The notes beneath the pieces were generated by a model. It was given only the letters and a program-made list of their open reading frames with translations, ran no database searches and was not told where the DNA came from. The translations under genes were made by a program, and so were the position numbers. Of a stretch of 6,909 bases of DNA, positions 1-5,640 are shown one piece after another. Numbering within the stretch: the first letter of the stretch is position 1; each line of letters opens with the position of its first letter. This DNA is from JBFIHZ01 sp041601535 (GTDB lineage: Bacteria > Pseudomonadota > Gammaproteobacteria > Xanthomonadales > SZUA-36). The stretch is taken from the NCBI GenBank assembly GCA_041601535.1, contig JBFIHZ010000220.1:1-6909 (forward strand), written 5' to 3'.

Positions 1-105
1 CAAACCGGCGGACAACGCATCCGCGCCGCGGAACTGCTGGGGCTGGGGCGCAACACCCTGACCCGCAAGCTTAAGCAGTTCGAAAAGGAAATGGGGTCAG
101 AGTAA
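1..105 (+). CDS. ntrC: NtrC-type nitrogen response regulator, C-terminal end only
   Basis: Frame 1 is open from the left edge to TAA at 103-105 and gives 34 residues. They contain a Fis-type helix-turn-helix with the signature GLGRNTLTRKLK (residues 14-25), which is typical of the DNA-binding end of NtrC (GlnG), the sigma-54-dependent activator of nitrogen-assimilation genes. The receiver and AAA+ domains lie outside the window. NtrC proteins normally stop a few residues after KLK. Here the chain continues QFEKEMGSE, and the residues KEMGSE plus the stop are encoded by the 24-base repeat at 84-107. The native end has therefore probably been replaced by element sequence. The HTH itself is intact, so the protein is probably still functional. 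Another Fis-type sigma-54 activator is possible, but the GRNTLTRKLK wording favours NtrC. Confidence 0.8.
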   Translation, partial: QTGGQRIRAAELLGLGRNTLTRKLKQFEKEMGSE

Positions 106-131
106 AGAAAGGAAATGGGGTCAGAGTAAAG
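84..131 (+). repeat. Perfect 24-base tandem duplication at the left end of the element
   Basis: Positions 84-107 and 108-131 are identical 24-mers, each containing GGGGTCAGAGTAAAG. A shorter, decayed copy (GGGGCAGAATAA) follows at 131-142. The first copy supplies the last codons and TAA stop of the upstream ntrC frame. Because 24 is a multiple of three, the second copy has a TAA in the same frame (127-129). The core is inverted at 1718-1730. Confidence 0.9.
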
Positions 132-224
132 GGGCAGAATAAGGGGGGTGTTAAAGTCAGCTACGGAGTTGGCGCACCTGTTCCCCGCGCTTTTCTGCTC
201 CCAGCAACTACCCGGTGTTCTGTC

Positions 225-268
225 TGGATTAGCCTTTTGTAAGGAAGGATTGAATCGGTTTTGACGGG
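225..268 (+). repeat. Left copy of a bipartite direct repeat flanking the transposase gene
   Basis: TGGATTAGCCT at 225-235, followed about 22 bases later by TTTTGACGGG (259-268), is matched on the other side of the transposase gene by TGGATTAGCCT at 1464-1474 and TTTTCGACGGG (1498-1508). The central bases are poorly conserved, but the spacing differs by only one base. The two copies are in the same orientation, unlike the other repeats of the element. No function is known to me. Confidence 0.5.
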
Positions 269-271
269 CTG

Positions 272-363
272 CCAAAAGACACTCAAAGACACTGGAACAA
301 AGACACCAAAAGACACTGGACACCCACAATGCAAGACACCACAAAAGACACTGGACACCCACA
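272..363 (+). repeat. Left inner repeat array (inverted GTGGGTGTCC units)
   Basis: Two units containing GACACTGGACACCCAC occur at 307-328 and 342-363, identical over 22 bases and spaced 35 bases apart. Decayed half-units (AAAGACACTGGAAC, AAAGACACC) lie upstream from 272. On the opposite strand each unit reads GTGGGTGTCC followed by AGTGTCTTTTG. The GTGGGTGTCC decamer is shared with the right array, giving mirror symmetry about the transposase gene. Confidence 0.85.
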
Positions 364-422
364 CAATCGTCAAAGTCTTACAAATAGAAAGGCAGTTTGC
401 CGATTTCGACTGCGTTCCAATC

Positions 423-438
423 GGTGCATGCTGGCACC
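423..438 (+). promoter_or_regulatory. Small hairpin abutting the transposase start codon
   Basis: GGTGC (423-427) and GCACC (434-438) can pair as a 5-bp stem with a 6-base loop. It ends on the base just before the ATG at 439. No clear Shine-Dalgarno sequence precedes this ATG, so in the mRNA the hairpin would occupy the ribosome landing site and could keep translation low. The stem is short, and chance is possible. Confidence 0.3.
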
Positions 439-1410
439 ATGCCAAAACCCAGAAAAAGACTGATCTCGCTGGACGCCACACCGTACTACCACTGCATTTC
501 CCGCTGCGTTCGCCGGGCTTTCCTGTGTGGCAAAGATCCGGTGAGTGGCTACAGCTTTGAACATCGCCGCCAGTGGATTGTGGATCGAATGCAGTTGTTA
601 TCCACGGTGTTTGCCATCGACCTGTGCGCCTACGCGGTCATGAGCAATCACTACCACGTGGTGATGCGCATTGACGCTGAAGCGGCAAAACAGTGGGATG
701 CCCGGGAAGTCGCCAGGCGTTGGCTCAAGGTGTTCGCCGGCCCACCGTTGATGCGCGACTGGCTGGCCGGAAGCAGCCTAAGTGCGGGTCAACGCAGGAT
801 GGCCGACCGGCTGATCAGGGAATGGCGGCAGCGCCTGTCGGATGTGTCCTGGTTCATGCGCTGTTTGAATGAGCCCATCGCGCGCCTGGCCAACCGCGAG
901 GATGGGTGTACCGGCCGGTTCTGGGAGGGCCGTTTCAAGTCTCAGGCCTTGCTGGATGAGAGGGCGGTGCTGGCCTGCATGGCCTACGTCGATCTGAACC
1001 CCATCCGGGCAGCCATCGCCAGCACGCCGGAAGCGTCGGACTACACCTCCATTCAAGCCCGAATCCGCCAACCTGAGGATCATCATCTGCTGCCTTTTGC
1101 TGACGAGCCGGTGCGTGAAGGCGCAATGCCGCTTCCCTATGGCTTGAAGGACTATCTGGATCTTGTGGACTGGGCGGGTCGATCGGTTTCGACGGCAAAG
1201 CGGGGTGCCATTCCGACAAACGCTCCGCCCATCCTTGAGCGCCTTTCATTGCAGCGTGGCGAACTGTTGAAGTATCTGACCCGGCCGGGCGAGGAGCCGC
1301 TGCGGGCGCTGGGTTCAGCGGATCAACTGAAGGCCATGGCCCAGTCCCTGGGATTGAAGTTCCTGCACGGAATGAGCTGGGGCAAACGGATGTTTGCACG
1401 CTCTGTCTGA
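439..1410 (+). CDS. REP-associated tyrosine transposase (RAYT, Y1/HUH family)
   Basis: The 323-residue product belongs to the IS200-like Y1 transposase superfamily, RAYT/TnpA_REP branch, whose members cut and join single-stranded DNA at hairpin-bearing repeats. The start MPKPRKRLISLDATPYYHCISRCVRRAFLCG is typical of the group. The HUH metal-binding motif is visible as NHYHVV (H71, H73). The best candidate for the nucleophilic tyrosine is Y183 in AYVDLNPIRA, a block strongly conserved in RAYTs. The conserved GRFWEGRFKSQ lies at about 159-169. The region after about 200 is a C-terminal extension with basic, possibly DNA-binding, segments. I chose ATG 439 because the protein then begins like other family members. 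A TTG at 397 with AAAGG upstream would add 14 residues. No frameshift or internal stop is present. Its repeat-rich flanks are its probable substrates, by analogy with REP-linked RAYTs. Confidence 0.88.
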   Translation: MPKPRKRLISLDATPYYHCISRCVRRAFLCGKDPVSGYSFEHRRQWIVDRMQLLSTVFAIDLCAYAVMSNHYHVVMRIDAEAAKQWDAREVARRWLKVFAGPPLMRDWLAGSSLSAGQRRMADRLIREWRQRLSDVSWFMRCLNEPIARLANREDGCTGRFWEGRFKSQALLDERAVLACMAYVDLNPIRAAIASTPEASDYTSIQARIRQPEDHHLLPFADEPVREGAMPLPYGLKDYLDLVDWAGRSVSTAKRGAIPTNAPPILERLSLQRGELLKYLTRPGEEPLRALGSADQLKAMAQSLGLKFLHGMSWGKRMFARSV

Positions 1411-1577
1411 GAGCGGCACTATTGAACAGCGCTGCTTTTCTATCTGAATCGTTTCAGAATGTATGGATTAGCCTCTTTTATGGAAAAGTCCGTTTGTTTT
1501 TCGACGGGTTTTTTGCATGAATGTTCAGGTGCTTGACCCTATGGTTTGAGAAGAATGTTCGAGGACTGAATAATGTT
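1411..1577. other. Non-coding spacer between transposase gene and right repeat array
   Basis: I see no credible gene here. The stretch is more AT-rich than the coding regions and holds T-runs (1496-1501, 1508-1514), but no GC-rich stem precedes them that would make a convincing Rho-independent terminator. The only recognisable element is the right copy of the bipartite TGGATTAGCCT / GACGGG repeat at 1464-1508. The perfect palindrome CAGCGCTG falls just after the transposase stop, but is too compact to form a terminator. Confidence 0.5.
1464..1508 (+). repeat. Right copy of the bipartite direct repeat
   Basis: TGGATTAGCCT (1464-1474) and TTTTCGACGGG (1498-1508) repeat the two halves of 225-268 in the same orientation and at almost the same spacing. 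The segment between the halves has diverged. It lies downstream of the transposase stop and upstream of the right inner array. Confidence 0.5.
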
Positions 1578-1668
1578 GAAAAGTAGGTGGGTGTCCACTT
1601 CTTCTCTCTTGAAAAGTAGGTGGGTGTCCGCTTCTTCTGTGAAAAGTAGGTGGGTGTCCGCTTCTTCT
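1578..1668 (+). repeat. Right inner repeat array, three GTGGGTGTCC units
   Basis: Three units of 28 bases occur at 1578-1605, 1611-1638 and 1641-1668. Each begins GAAAAGTAGGTGGGTGTCC and ends CTTCTTCT. The last two are identical; the first differs by one base (A instead of G at 1597). Start-to-start distances are 33 and 30 bases. A run of degenerate TTCTTC words follows to about 1704. The decamer GTGGGTGTCC is in the opposite orientation to its two left-hand copies. Confidence 0.9.
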
Positions 1669-1717
1669 GCTACTTCTTCTGGTGTCTTCTTCGACCCTTC
1701 TTCGACTCTGGCACTTG

Positions 1718-1730
1718 ACTCTGACCCCAT
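1718..1730 (-). repeat. Right terminal inverted repeat of the RAYT element
   Basis: ACTCTGACCCCAT is the exact reverse complement of ATGGGGTCAGAGT at 91-103 and 115-127. A decayed copy (GACTCTGGCAC) lies just inside at 1704-1714, mirroring the multiple copies at the left end. Similarity to the left end stops after 1730, which sets the proposed right boundary. Confidence 0.75.
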
Positions 1731-1858
1731 AACTCCAACTTTTCCGAAATTGCTTTGTATTCAATAGAGTACAGGGCCCACGTTGCGCAATTACAAGGCG
1801 TGTGCTAAATACCATGGTAGTGGAGAGAAAAAGTCCCTTGATTCCAAAGGAGATTCCC
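1731..1858. other. Leader region of the small periplasmic protein gene
   Basis: This 128-base stretch lies between the element's right end and the next start codon. It contains the palindrome TTGCGCAA (1783-1790) and a GGGCCC palindrome (1774-1779), but no promoter hexamers I would defend. A GTG at 1802 is in frame with the downstream gene, but has no good ribosome site and would place an unlikely 19-residue extension before the signal peptide. Confidence 0.4.
1846..1852 (+). promoter_or_regulatory. Ribosome binding site for the 158-aa protein
   Basis: AAAGGAG ends 6 bases before ATG 1859. It decides this start over the in-frame GTG at 1802, and the protein then begins directly with a signal peptide. 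Confidence 0.8.
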
Positions 1859-2335
1859 ATGAAAAACCGTCTGGTGTGCCTGGCAGCATTTCTTTGCACG
1901 ATCATCTCGGTCGAGGCTCTGGCTTGTGGCGACAGTCTGTACCGGGTTGGCAAGGGGATGTCCTATCGCATCTACACCGCACCGCTGCCCGGCAGCGTGT
2001 TGATCTATGGGCAGTCCGAAGGCGCGAAGCAGTTGGCGGAAGCACTGGCGCAGTCTGGCCATGACGTGCAACTGGTGGACAACGAAATCAAACTGACCAT
2101 GGAGTTGCAAACCGGCCATTACGACGTGGTCATCGCACCCTACAGCCAACATGCAGCGGTCGAAGCCAGCGCTGAAGCCTCCAGGTCCACGGGCACCACC
2201 TTTCTTCCGGTGGCGATGAACGGCGAAGAAGAAAGAACCGCACAGCAGGCCTATGCAGAAGTGATGGTAGCCGACAAGCATGAGATCAAAAACTATCTCA
2301 AGGCGATTCACAAGACGCTGAAAAGCAAAGCCTGA
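1859..2335 (+). CDS. Exported small protein of unknown function (CGDSLYRVG type)
   Basis: The product is 158 residues. It starts with a Sec signal peptide: K2 and R4, a hydrophobic stretch at about 5-18, then ALA before C23. Cleavage after A22 would leave a mature protein beginning CGDSLYRVGKG. ALAC is not a canonical lipobox, so a soluble periplasmic protein is more likely than a lipoprotein, but the latter is not excluded. Residues 46-95 alternate predicted strands and helices (SVLIYG, a helix, DVQLVD, a helix, YDVVIAPY), which resembles the first half of a CheY-like or Rossmann-type fold. The acidic residue expected at the end of the third strand of a receiver is absent. The tail is lysine-rich. 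I recognise the CGDSLYRVGKG...YTAPLPG opening as a recurring family of hypothetical proteins but know no function. The next gene also encodes an envelope protein. Confidence 0.85.
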   Translation: MKNRLVCLAAFLCTIISVEALACGDSLYRVGKGMSYRIYTAPLPGSVLIYGQSEGAKQLAEALAQSGHDVQLVDNEIKLTMELQTGHYDVVIAPYSQHAAVEASAEASRSTGTTFLPVAMNGEEERTAQQAYAEVMVADKHEIKNYLKAIHKTLKSKA

Positions 2336-2355
2336 TCGGCTTCCCGGGCAGTCGG

Positions 2356-2361
2356 TATAAT
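2356..2361 (+). promoter_or_regulatory. Possible -10 box upstream of the beta-barrel gene
   Basis: A perfect TATAAT lies in the short gap between two genes, 24 bases before GTG 2385. The hexamer about 17 bases upstream (TGATCG at 2333-2338) is a poor -35 match. If used, transcription would begin near 2367-2369. That leaves a very short leader and makes the GTG at 2373 an unlikely start. Chance is possible. Confidence 0.35.
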
Positions 2362-2384
2362 AGGGGCGAGGAGTGGCGGGCCGC

Positions 2385-3368
2385 GTGCAGCACAGAAGGT
2401 CGACACTGCCGGTTCTGGTCGGCTGTCTGACACTGTTTTTTGCCGGCCCCGTGCTGCCACAGAGCCAGCAGAAGGGCGACGCCAGTCTGCGTATTGAATA
2501 CCAGTACATCCGTACCGGGGATTTCCAGGACGTTGATGTAACGTACGATTACTGGACTACGGATTCACACATCGCCGTATTGTCCGGGGACTATGCACTT
2601 TCCGATCGCTGGACGGTATTCGGTGCATTGCCTTACGTACAAAAACGCTTCAATGCCGGCGCATTATTCGGCGGCGATCCGCACAACCCCAACGACCCCT
2701 GGTGGGTGAATTTCCAGCCACCTGACAAACGGTTTATTGACGATCAGAACTTTCATGGCGGCTTCCAGGACCTCACGGTTGGCGTGCAGTACCTGGCGTT
2801 GGACGGCCCTTTGCAGATTTCGCCTTTTATCTCCTACGCCGTGCCGACGACCGACTATCCCTTTTACGCCAAGGCGGCCATAGGCCAGAACCTGTGGACC
2901 GTCCCGGTAGGCGTTGCCTTTACGCTCATCCCCTATTTTTCAGACTGGTACCTCAGGGGCAGCGGCGCCTATGTGTTTTCCGAGAAGCCGTTGGGGGTCA
3001 ATGTGGATTACTGGCTGGGCTATCTTTCGTCGGGATACTACTTCACGCCACGCTTCTCGATGAACGTCTTTGTGACCGCCAAGTATGTCCGCAAAGGGCT
3101 GCAATTATCGCGTTTTTTCGTGCCGCCTACCTACGTCAATTACCCGCTTGATTTCGACACCGAGGAGTGGTGGCAGCATGATCGCCTGCTGGGCCACCGC
3201 TTCGTCAACGCGGGGATGGGCTTCGACTACTCGCTGAACCAGCAGTACCAGTTATCCGGCACTTTTTTTACCGGTATCTGGGTCGAACAGGCGAACGAGG
3301 TTGACTGGGCATTCACCTTTGCCCTGACCCGCTACTGGGACGCAGGCGAGCGCCGGAACGACAACTAG
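2385..3368 (+). CDS. Predicted outer-membrane beta-barrel protein (MetA/phenol-degradation transporter-like)
   Basis: The 327-residue product has a signal peptide (HRR, hydrophobic LPVLVGCLTLFFAGPVL, probable cleavage near PQS at 25-27). The mature part is rich in Tyr, Trp, Phe and Gly, with alternating polar and hydrophobic residues typical of beta-barrel strands. Wording such as DRWTVFGALPYVQKRF, GGFQDLTVGVQY and PFISYAVPTTDYP resembles the MetA-type outer-membrane family (Phenol_MetA_deg), often annotated simply as transporter. A substrate cannot be deduced. Start choice: AGGAG (2369-2373) precedes GTG 2385 by 11 bases, whereas a GTG at 2373 overlaps that site and would add four residues. 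It begins 49 bases after the small periplasmic protein gene and may share its transcript, or use the TATAAT at 2356. Its TAG overlaps the stop of the convergent gene. The chain does not end in the usual terminal Phe but in a short polar tail. Confidence 0.72.
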   Translation: MQHRRSTLPVLVGCLTLFFAGPVLPQSQQKGDASLRIEYQYIRTGDFQDVDVTYDYWTTDSHIAVLSGDYALSDRWTVFGALPYVQKRFNAGALFGGDPHNPNDPWWVNFQPPDKRFIDDQNFHGGFQDLTVGVQYLALDGPLQISPFISYAVPTTDYPFYAKAAIGQNLWTVPVGVAFTLIPYFSDWYLRGSGAYVFSEKPLGVNVDYWLGYLSSGYYFTPRFSMNVFVTAKYVRKGLQLSRFFVPPTYVNYPLDFDTEEWWQHDRLLGHRFVNAGMGFDYSLNQQYQLSGTFFTGIWVEQANEVDWAFTFALTRYWDAGERRNDN

Positions 3369-5446
3369 AGCGTGACACCAAACTCGGCCAGTGTCGCCGG
3401 CAGCCGTTCGCGCAAAGCAGCACGGCGGGCATCAAAATGACGCACCGTTTCCTGGTACCGGGGTTCATCCGCATAGGCCTGAAAACAGAGTGAATCCTTG
3501 AGCACCGGATCCCAGGGGAGGCGCGAGCTTTGCCGGGCCTGTTCAAGTTTCTGCAGGGCTTCATGGTCCCGCCCCAGCACGGCCAGGGCGCAGGCCGTGT
3601 AGGTCGCAGGCCACCAGTCGGTGTTGACCAGGTGTGTGGGGTCGTCCATCCACCATTGCGCGAGTCCCTGTGCCACTTCATCTTCACCGGCGCCCAGGCT
3701 CGCATTGATCAGCGTGAAAAACCCTTCCCAGTCCGCGCCCGAGCGGGCATTGGTCATGACCGATTCCGGCAGCCCGGTGGAACTCAGAACCCAGATCGCC
3801 GATTCGAACCGCGCGGTCGTGGTGTATGCAAACGCCAGCAGGTAACGCAGCATCATATCCTCGGGTTCCTCGATCACCAGCATCTCGGCAACATCGATCA
3901 ATTCCCCGTAACGGCGCATTTTGAACAACAGGCCGACGCCGGGCTTGGGTTCCAGTGCAAGCGCCGTGTCGAAATCTCCGATCTCCGCATACAACTCAGC
4001 CAGGCGTAAAACGTGGTCGTGATGGGCCGGTTCGAGGTTCCTTGCCCTGATGGTCCAGGCGATGGCGCGGTCGATATTGCCGGTCAGTTCCTGCAACCGG
4101 GCGATCAGGCGGTATCCGTCAACGTCATCGAACAGCTGCTGGATACGCTGTACCAGCTGCAGTGTTTCCTCAACACGGCCATCCCGGCCCAGGAACTCGC
4201 CCAGGGCGCCGTAGCGTGACAACGACAGGGGATCGAGTTGCAGCGCCTGGCGGTACAGCTCAGCCACACCTTCGTTTATGCCGTTTACCCATAATCCATA
4301 AGCGTAGTAGGCCAGCGCATCGGCGTTGTTGGGATTCAGTTCGACAGCACGCCTGAACGCGGTCAGGGCCTCGGGCATGCCGCGGGAGAAATAGAAAAGC
4401 CCCAGCGTGTGCTGAACTTCGGACAACTCGGGATTCAGTGACAACGCTTTGAAAATGGGCGCTTCGGCCGCTTCCAGGTCCCCCAGGTACAGCAAGGCGC
4501 CGGCCAGGCGGCTGTTGGCCAGCGCGGATTCAGGATCGGCCTCGACGGCCTCGCGGTACAGGCGGATCGCCTCCAGCAGCGTCTGGCGGTCGACTTCCTC
4601 GCGCGCGCGGACTTGCTGCTCGTAATAGCGGGCCAGCAGCAACAATTCGTTCGCCGTCGCGTTGCGGGTTGCCGGCTGGGACTGCGCCACTTCGGTGCCC
4701 GGCAACAGGCGCCGGATTACTTCCTCGGCAATGGCCTGCTGTACCGATAAAAGTTCCTGCGGTCCGCGGTCATAGGTCTCCGACCACAAGGCCAGCCCGC
4801 TGCTGCCCTCGATCAATTGCACCGAAACGCGCAAGCCGTTGCCGCGTTGCCGGACACTGCCCTCGACCAGCATTGCCACGCCCAGTTGCGCAGAGACTGA
4901 CATGGCATCGGCCTGTTTCTGCTGGGCAGCGACCGAGGAGGAACGCGCTGCGATGCGCAGTTGCGGAATGCGACCCAACTGGTCGCGCAGCTCATCGCTG
5001 AGGCTTTCGTTCAGGTAGGCATCGCGCGGGCTCAGTCCGGCGTTTGCAAACGGTAGAACGGCAAGGCTGTTGGGCAGAATCGAAGCTGCGCGGGAAAGGC
5101 TCTCCTGCTGTTGCAGGGCCGGCCGGATCAGCAGAAAAAGTCCCGCCGTCCCGGCCAACAGCAACGCCATCGAGGCAACGATACTGGCTTTGCCGCGGCG
5201 GCTGCTTAGTGAAGTGCGTTGTATGCCGTCCGCGGTAATATCGAAGGTCCAGGCCAGGAACATCGCCACCGGAAACCCGACAACAAACCCGATCACGGCC
5301 AGCGTCGACACCCACTGCGGCAGGAACAGTTGTTCGACCACGGTCACCACGATCTCGGTTACACCCCAGGCGACCGCGCCGTAAATTGCTGCGGCCTGGA
5401 CGACCTTGCGTCTGCGGAGCTCTCCGAAAAAAGAGTTATCTGGCAT
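3365..5446 (-). CDS. Membrane-anchored FlgO/TolB-like domain and TPR repeat protein
   Basis: The 693-residue product begins SFFGELRRRKV, a frequent start of a large gammaproteobacterial family of TPR membrane proteins. Predicted helices lie at about 17-37, 45-67 and 88-108. Basic clusters (RRRK 11-14, RRGK 83-86) put the N-terminus and the second loop in the cytoplasm, so the rest should be periplasmic. Residues 127-245 (SLAVLPFAN..., LVEGSVRQ, LWSETYDR) form an FlgO/TolB-N-like domain. About six TPR units follow at 286-500, for example ALANSRLAGALLYLGDLEAA. The remaining 190 residues are helical, with no domain I can name. The family often carries a DNA-binding or adenylate-cyclase domain before the membrane part; here only 16 residues precede it, so no output domain is present. 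ATG 5446 is the first possible start, since an in-frame TGA lies two codons upstream. No clear Shine-Dalgarno sequence precedes it. Function is probably protein-protein interaction at the envelope. Confidence 0.85.
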   Translation of the reverse strand: MPDNSFFGELRRRKVVQAAAIYGAVAWGVTEIVVTVVEQLFLPQWVSTLAVIGFVVGFPVAMFLAWTFDITADGIQRTSLSSRRGKASIVASMALLLAGTAGLFLLIRPALQQQESLSRAASILPNSLAVLPFANAGLSPRDAYLNESLSDELRDQLGRIPQLRIAARSSSVAAQQKQADAMSVSAQLGVAMLVEGSVRQRGNGLRVSVQLIEGSSGLALWSETYDRGPQELLSVQQAIAEEVIRRLLPGTEVAQSQPATRNATANELLLLARYYEQQVRAREEVDRQTLLEAIRLYREAVEADPESALANSRLAGALLYLGDLEAAEAPIFKALSLNPELSEVQHTLGLFYFSRGMPEALTAFRRAVELNPNNADALAYYAYGLWVNGINEGVAELYRQALQLDPLSLSRYGALGEFLGRDGRVEETLQLVQRIQQLFDDVDGYRLIARLQELTGNIDRAIAWTIRARNLEPAHHDHVLRLAELYAEIGDFDTALALEPKPGVGLLFKMRRYGELIDVAEMLVIEEPEDMMLRYLLAFAYTTTARFESAIWVLSSTGLPESVMTNARSGADWEGFFTLINASLGAGEDEVAQGLAQWWMDDPTHLVNTDWWPATYTACALAVLGRDHEALQKLEQARQSSRLPWDPVLKDSLCFQAYADEPRYQETVRHFDARRAALRERLPATLAEFGVTL

Positions 5447-5640
5447 CGTTCAATGCAGCATAGGTAGCCGGAGTATTCATCAAAGCATAGCGCAGACAGG
5501 GCCAAAGGGTTGAGCTTTCCGGCCTTCCAGCCGGCGAGCATGGTGGCGTGGTCGGACCGCATAACTTCACCATAACTTCCGGGTTGACGGCGTGCAGTGC
5601 GTCGCGCAAGCTGTTAGCACGTCGCCGCCACCCAGCATGA
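5447..5640. promoter_or_regulatory. Divergent intergenic control region
   Basis: These 194 bases separate the - strand TPR gene from the + strand permease gene, so promoters for both must lie here or inside the genes. Visible structure: an inverted repeat CCGGC (5519-5523) / GCCGG (5530-5534), a direct repeat CATAACTTC, and a TTGACG at 5584-5589 that could be a -35 for the permease but lacks a good -10 at the right distance. No coding region is supported. Confidence 0.5.
5560..5579 (+). repeat. Direct repeat CATAACTTC, possible operator
   Basis: CATAACTTC occurs at 5560-5568 and again at 5571-5579. The copies are 11 bases apart start to start, about one helical turn, which suits two subunits binding the same face of DNA. 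The site lies just upstream of the TTGACG at 5584. No regulator is identifiable in the window. Confidence 0.35.

Larger units (their letters stand above)
84..1730 (+). mobile_element. RAYT (REP-associated tyrosine transposase) element with nested inverted repeats
   Basis: A single Y1/HUH transposase gene is enclosed by two nested sets of repeats. The outer set is ATGGGGTCAGAGT, at 91-103 and 115-127 on the left and inverted at 1718-1730 on the right. The inner set is GTGGGTGTCC, inverted on the left (318-327, 353-362) and direct on the right (1587-1596, 1620-1629, 1650-1659). The arms are unlike the neighbouring genes: AC-rich on the left, and TTCTTCT-rich on the right. The left end lies inside the terminal codons of ntrC. 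No target-site duplication is visible, which fits HUH transposition. The exact ends are inferred from where the repeat similarity stops. Whether the unit still moves, or is a domesticated RAYT that acts on scattered repeats, cannot be told from one copy. Confidence 0.72.

Noticed and set aside
307..363. CRISPR-like array in the left arm
   Set aside because: There are only two full units with a short spacer, the same decamer recurs inverted on the right arm, and no cas genes are present; it fits RAYT-associated repeats better.
1491..1516. Rho-independent terminator after the transposase gene
   Set aside because: T-runs are present, but no stable GC-rich stem precedes them.
1525..1953. 142-codon open frame on the - strand across the right repeat array
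   Set aside because: Its repetitive HPPTF peptide comes from translating the DNA repeats, it overlaps the start of a real gene, and it has no family resemblance.
3530..4009. 159-codon + strand open frame opposite the TPR gene
   Set aside because: It is a shadow of the well-supported - strand gene, with no recognisable domain or ribosome site.
5489..5505. Possible sigma-54 promoter on the - strand (TTGGCCCTGTCTGCGCT) upstream of the TPR gene
   Set aside because: The GG-N10-GC spacing is right, but several other consensus bases fail, and such spacing is common by chance in GC-rich DNA.
5519..5534. CCGGC/GCCGG inverted repeat as a terminator
   Set aside because: The 5-bp stem has no T-run on either side and lies upstream of both divergent genes.
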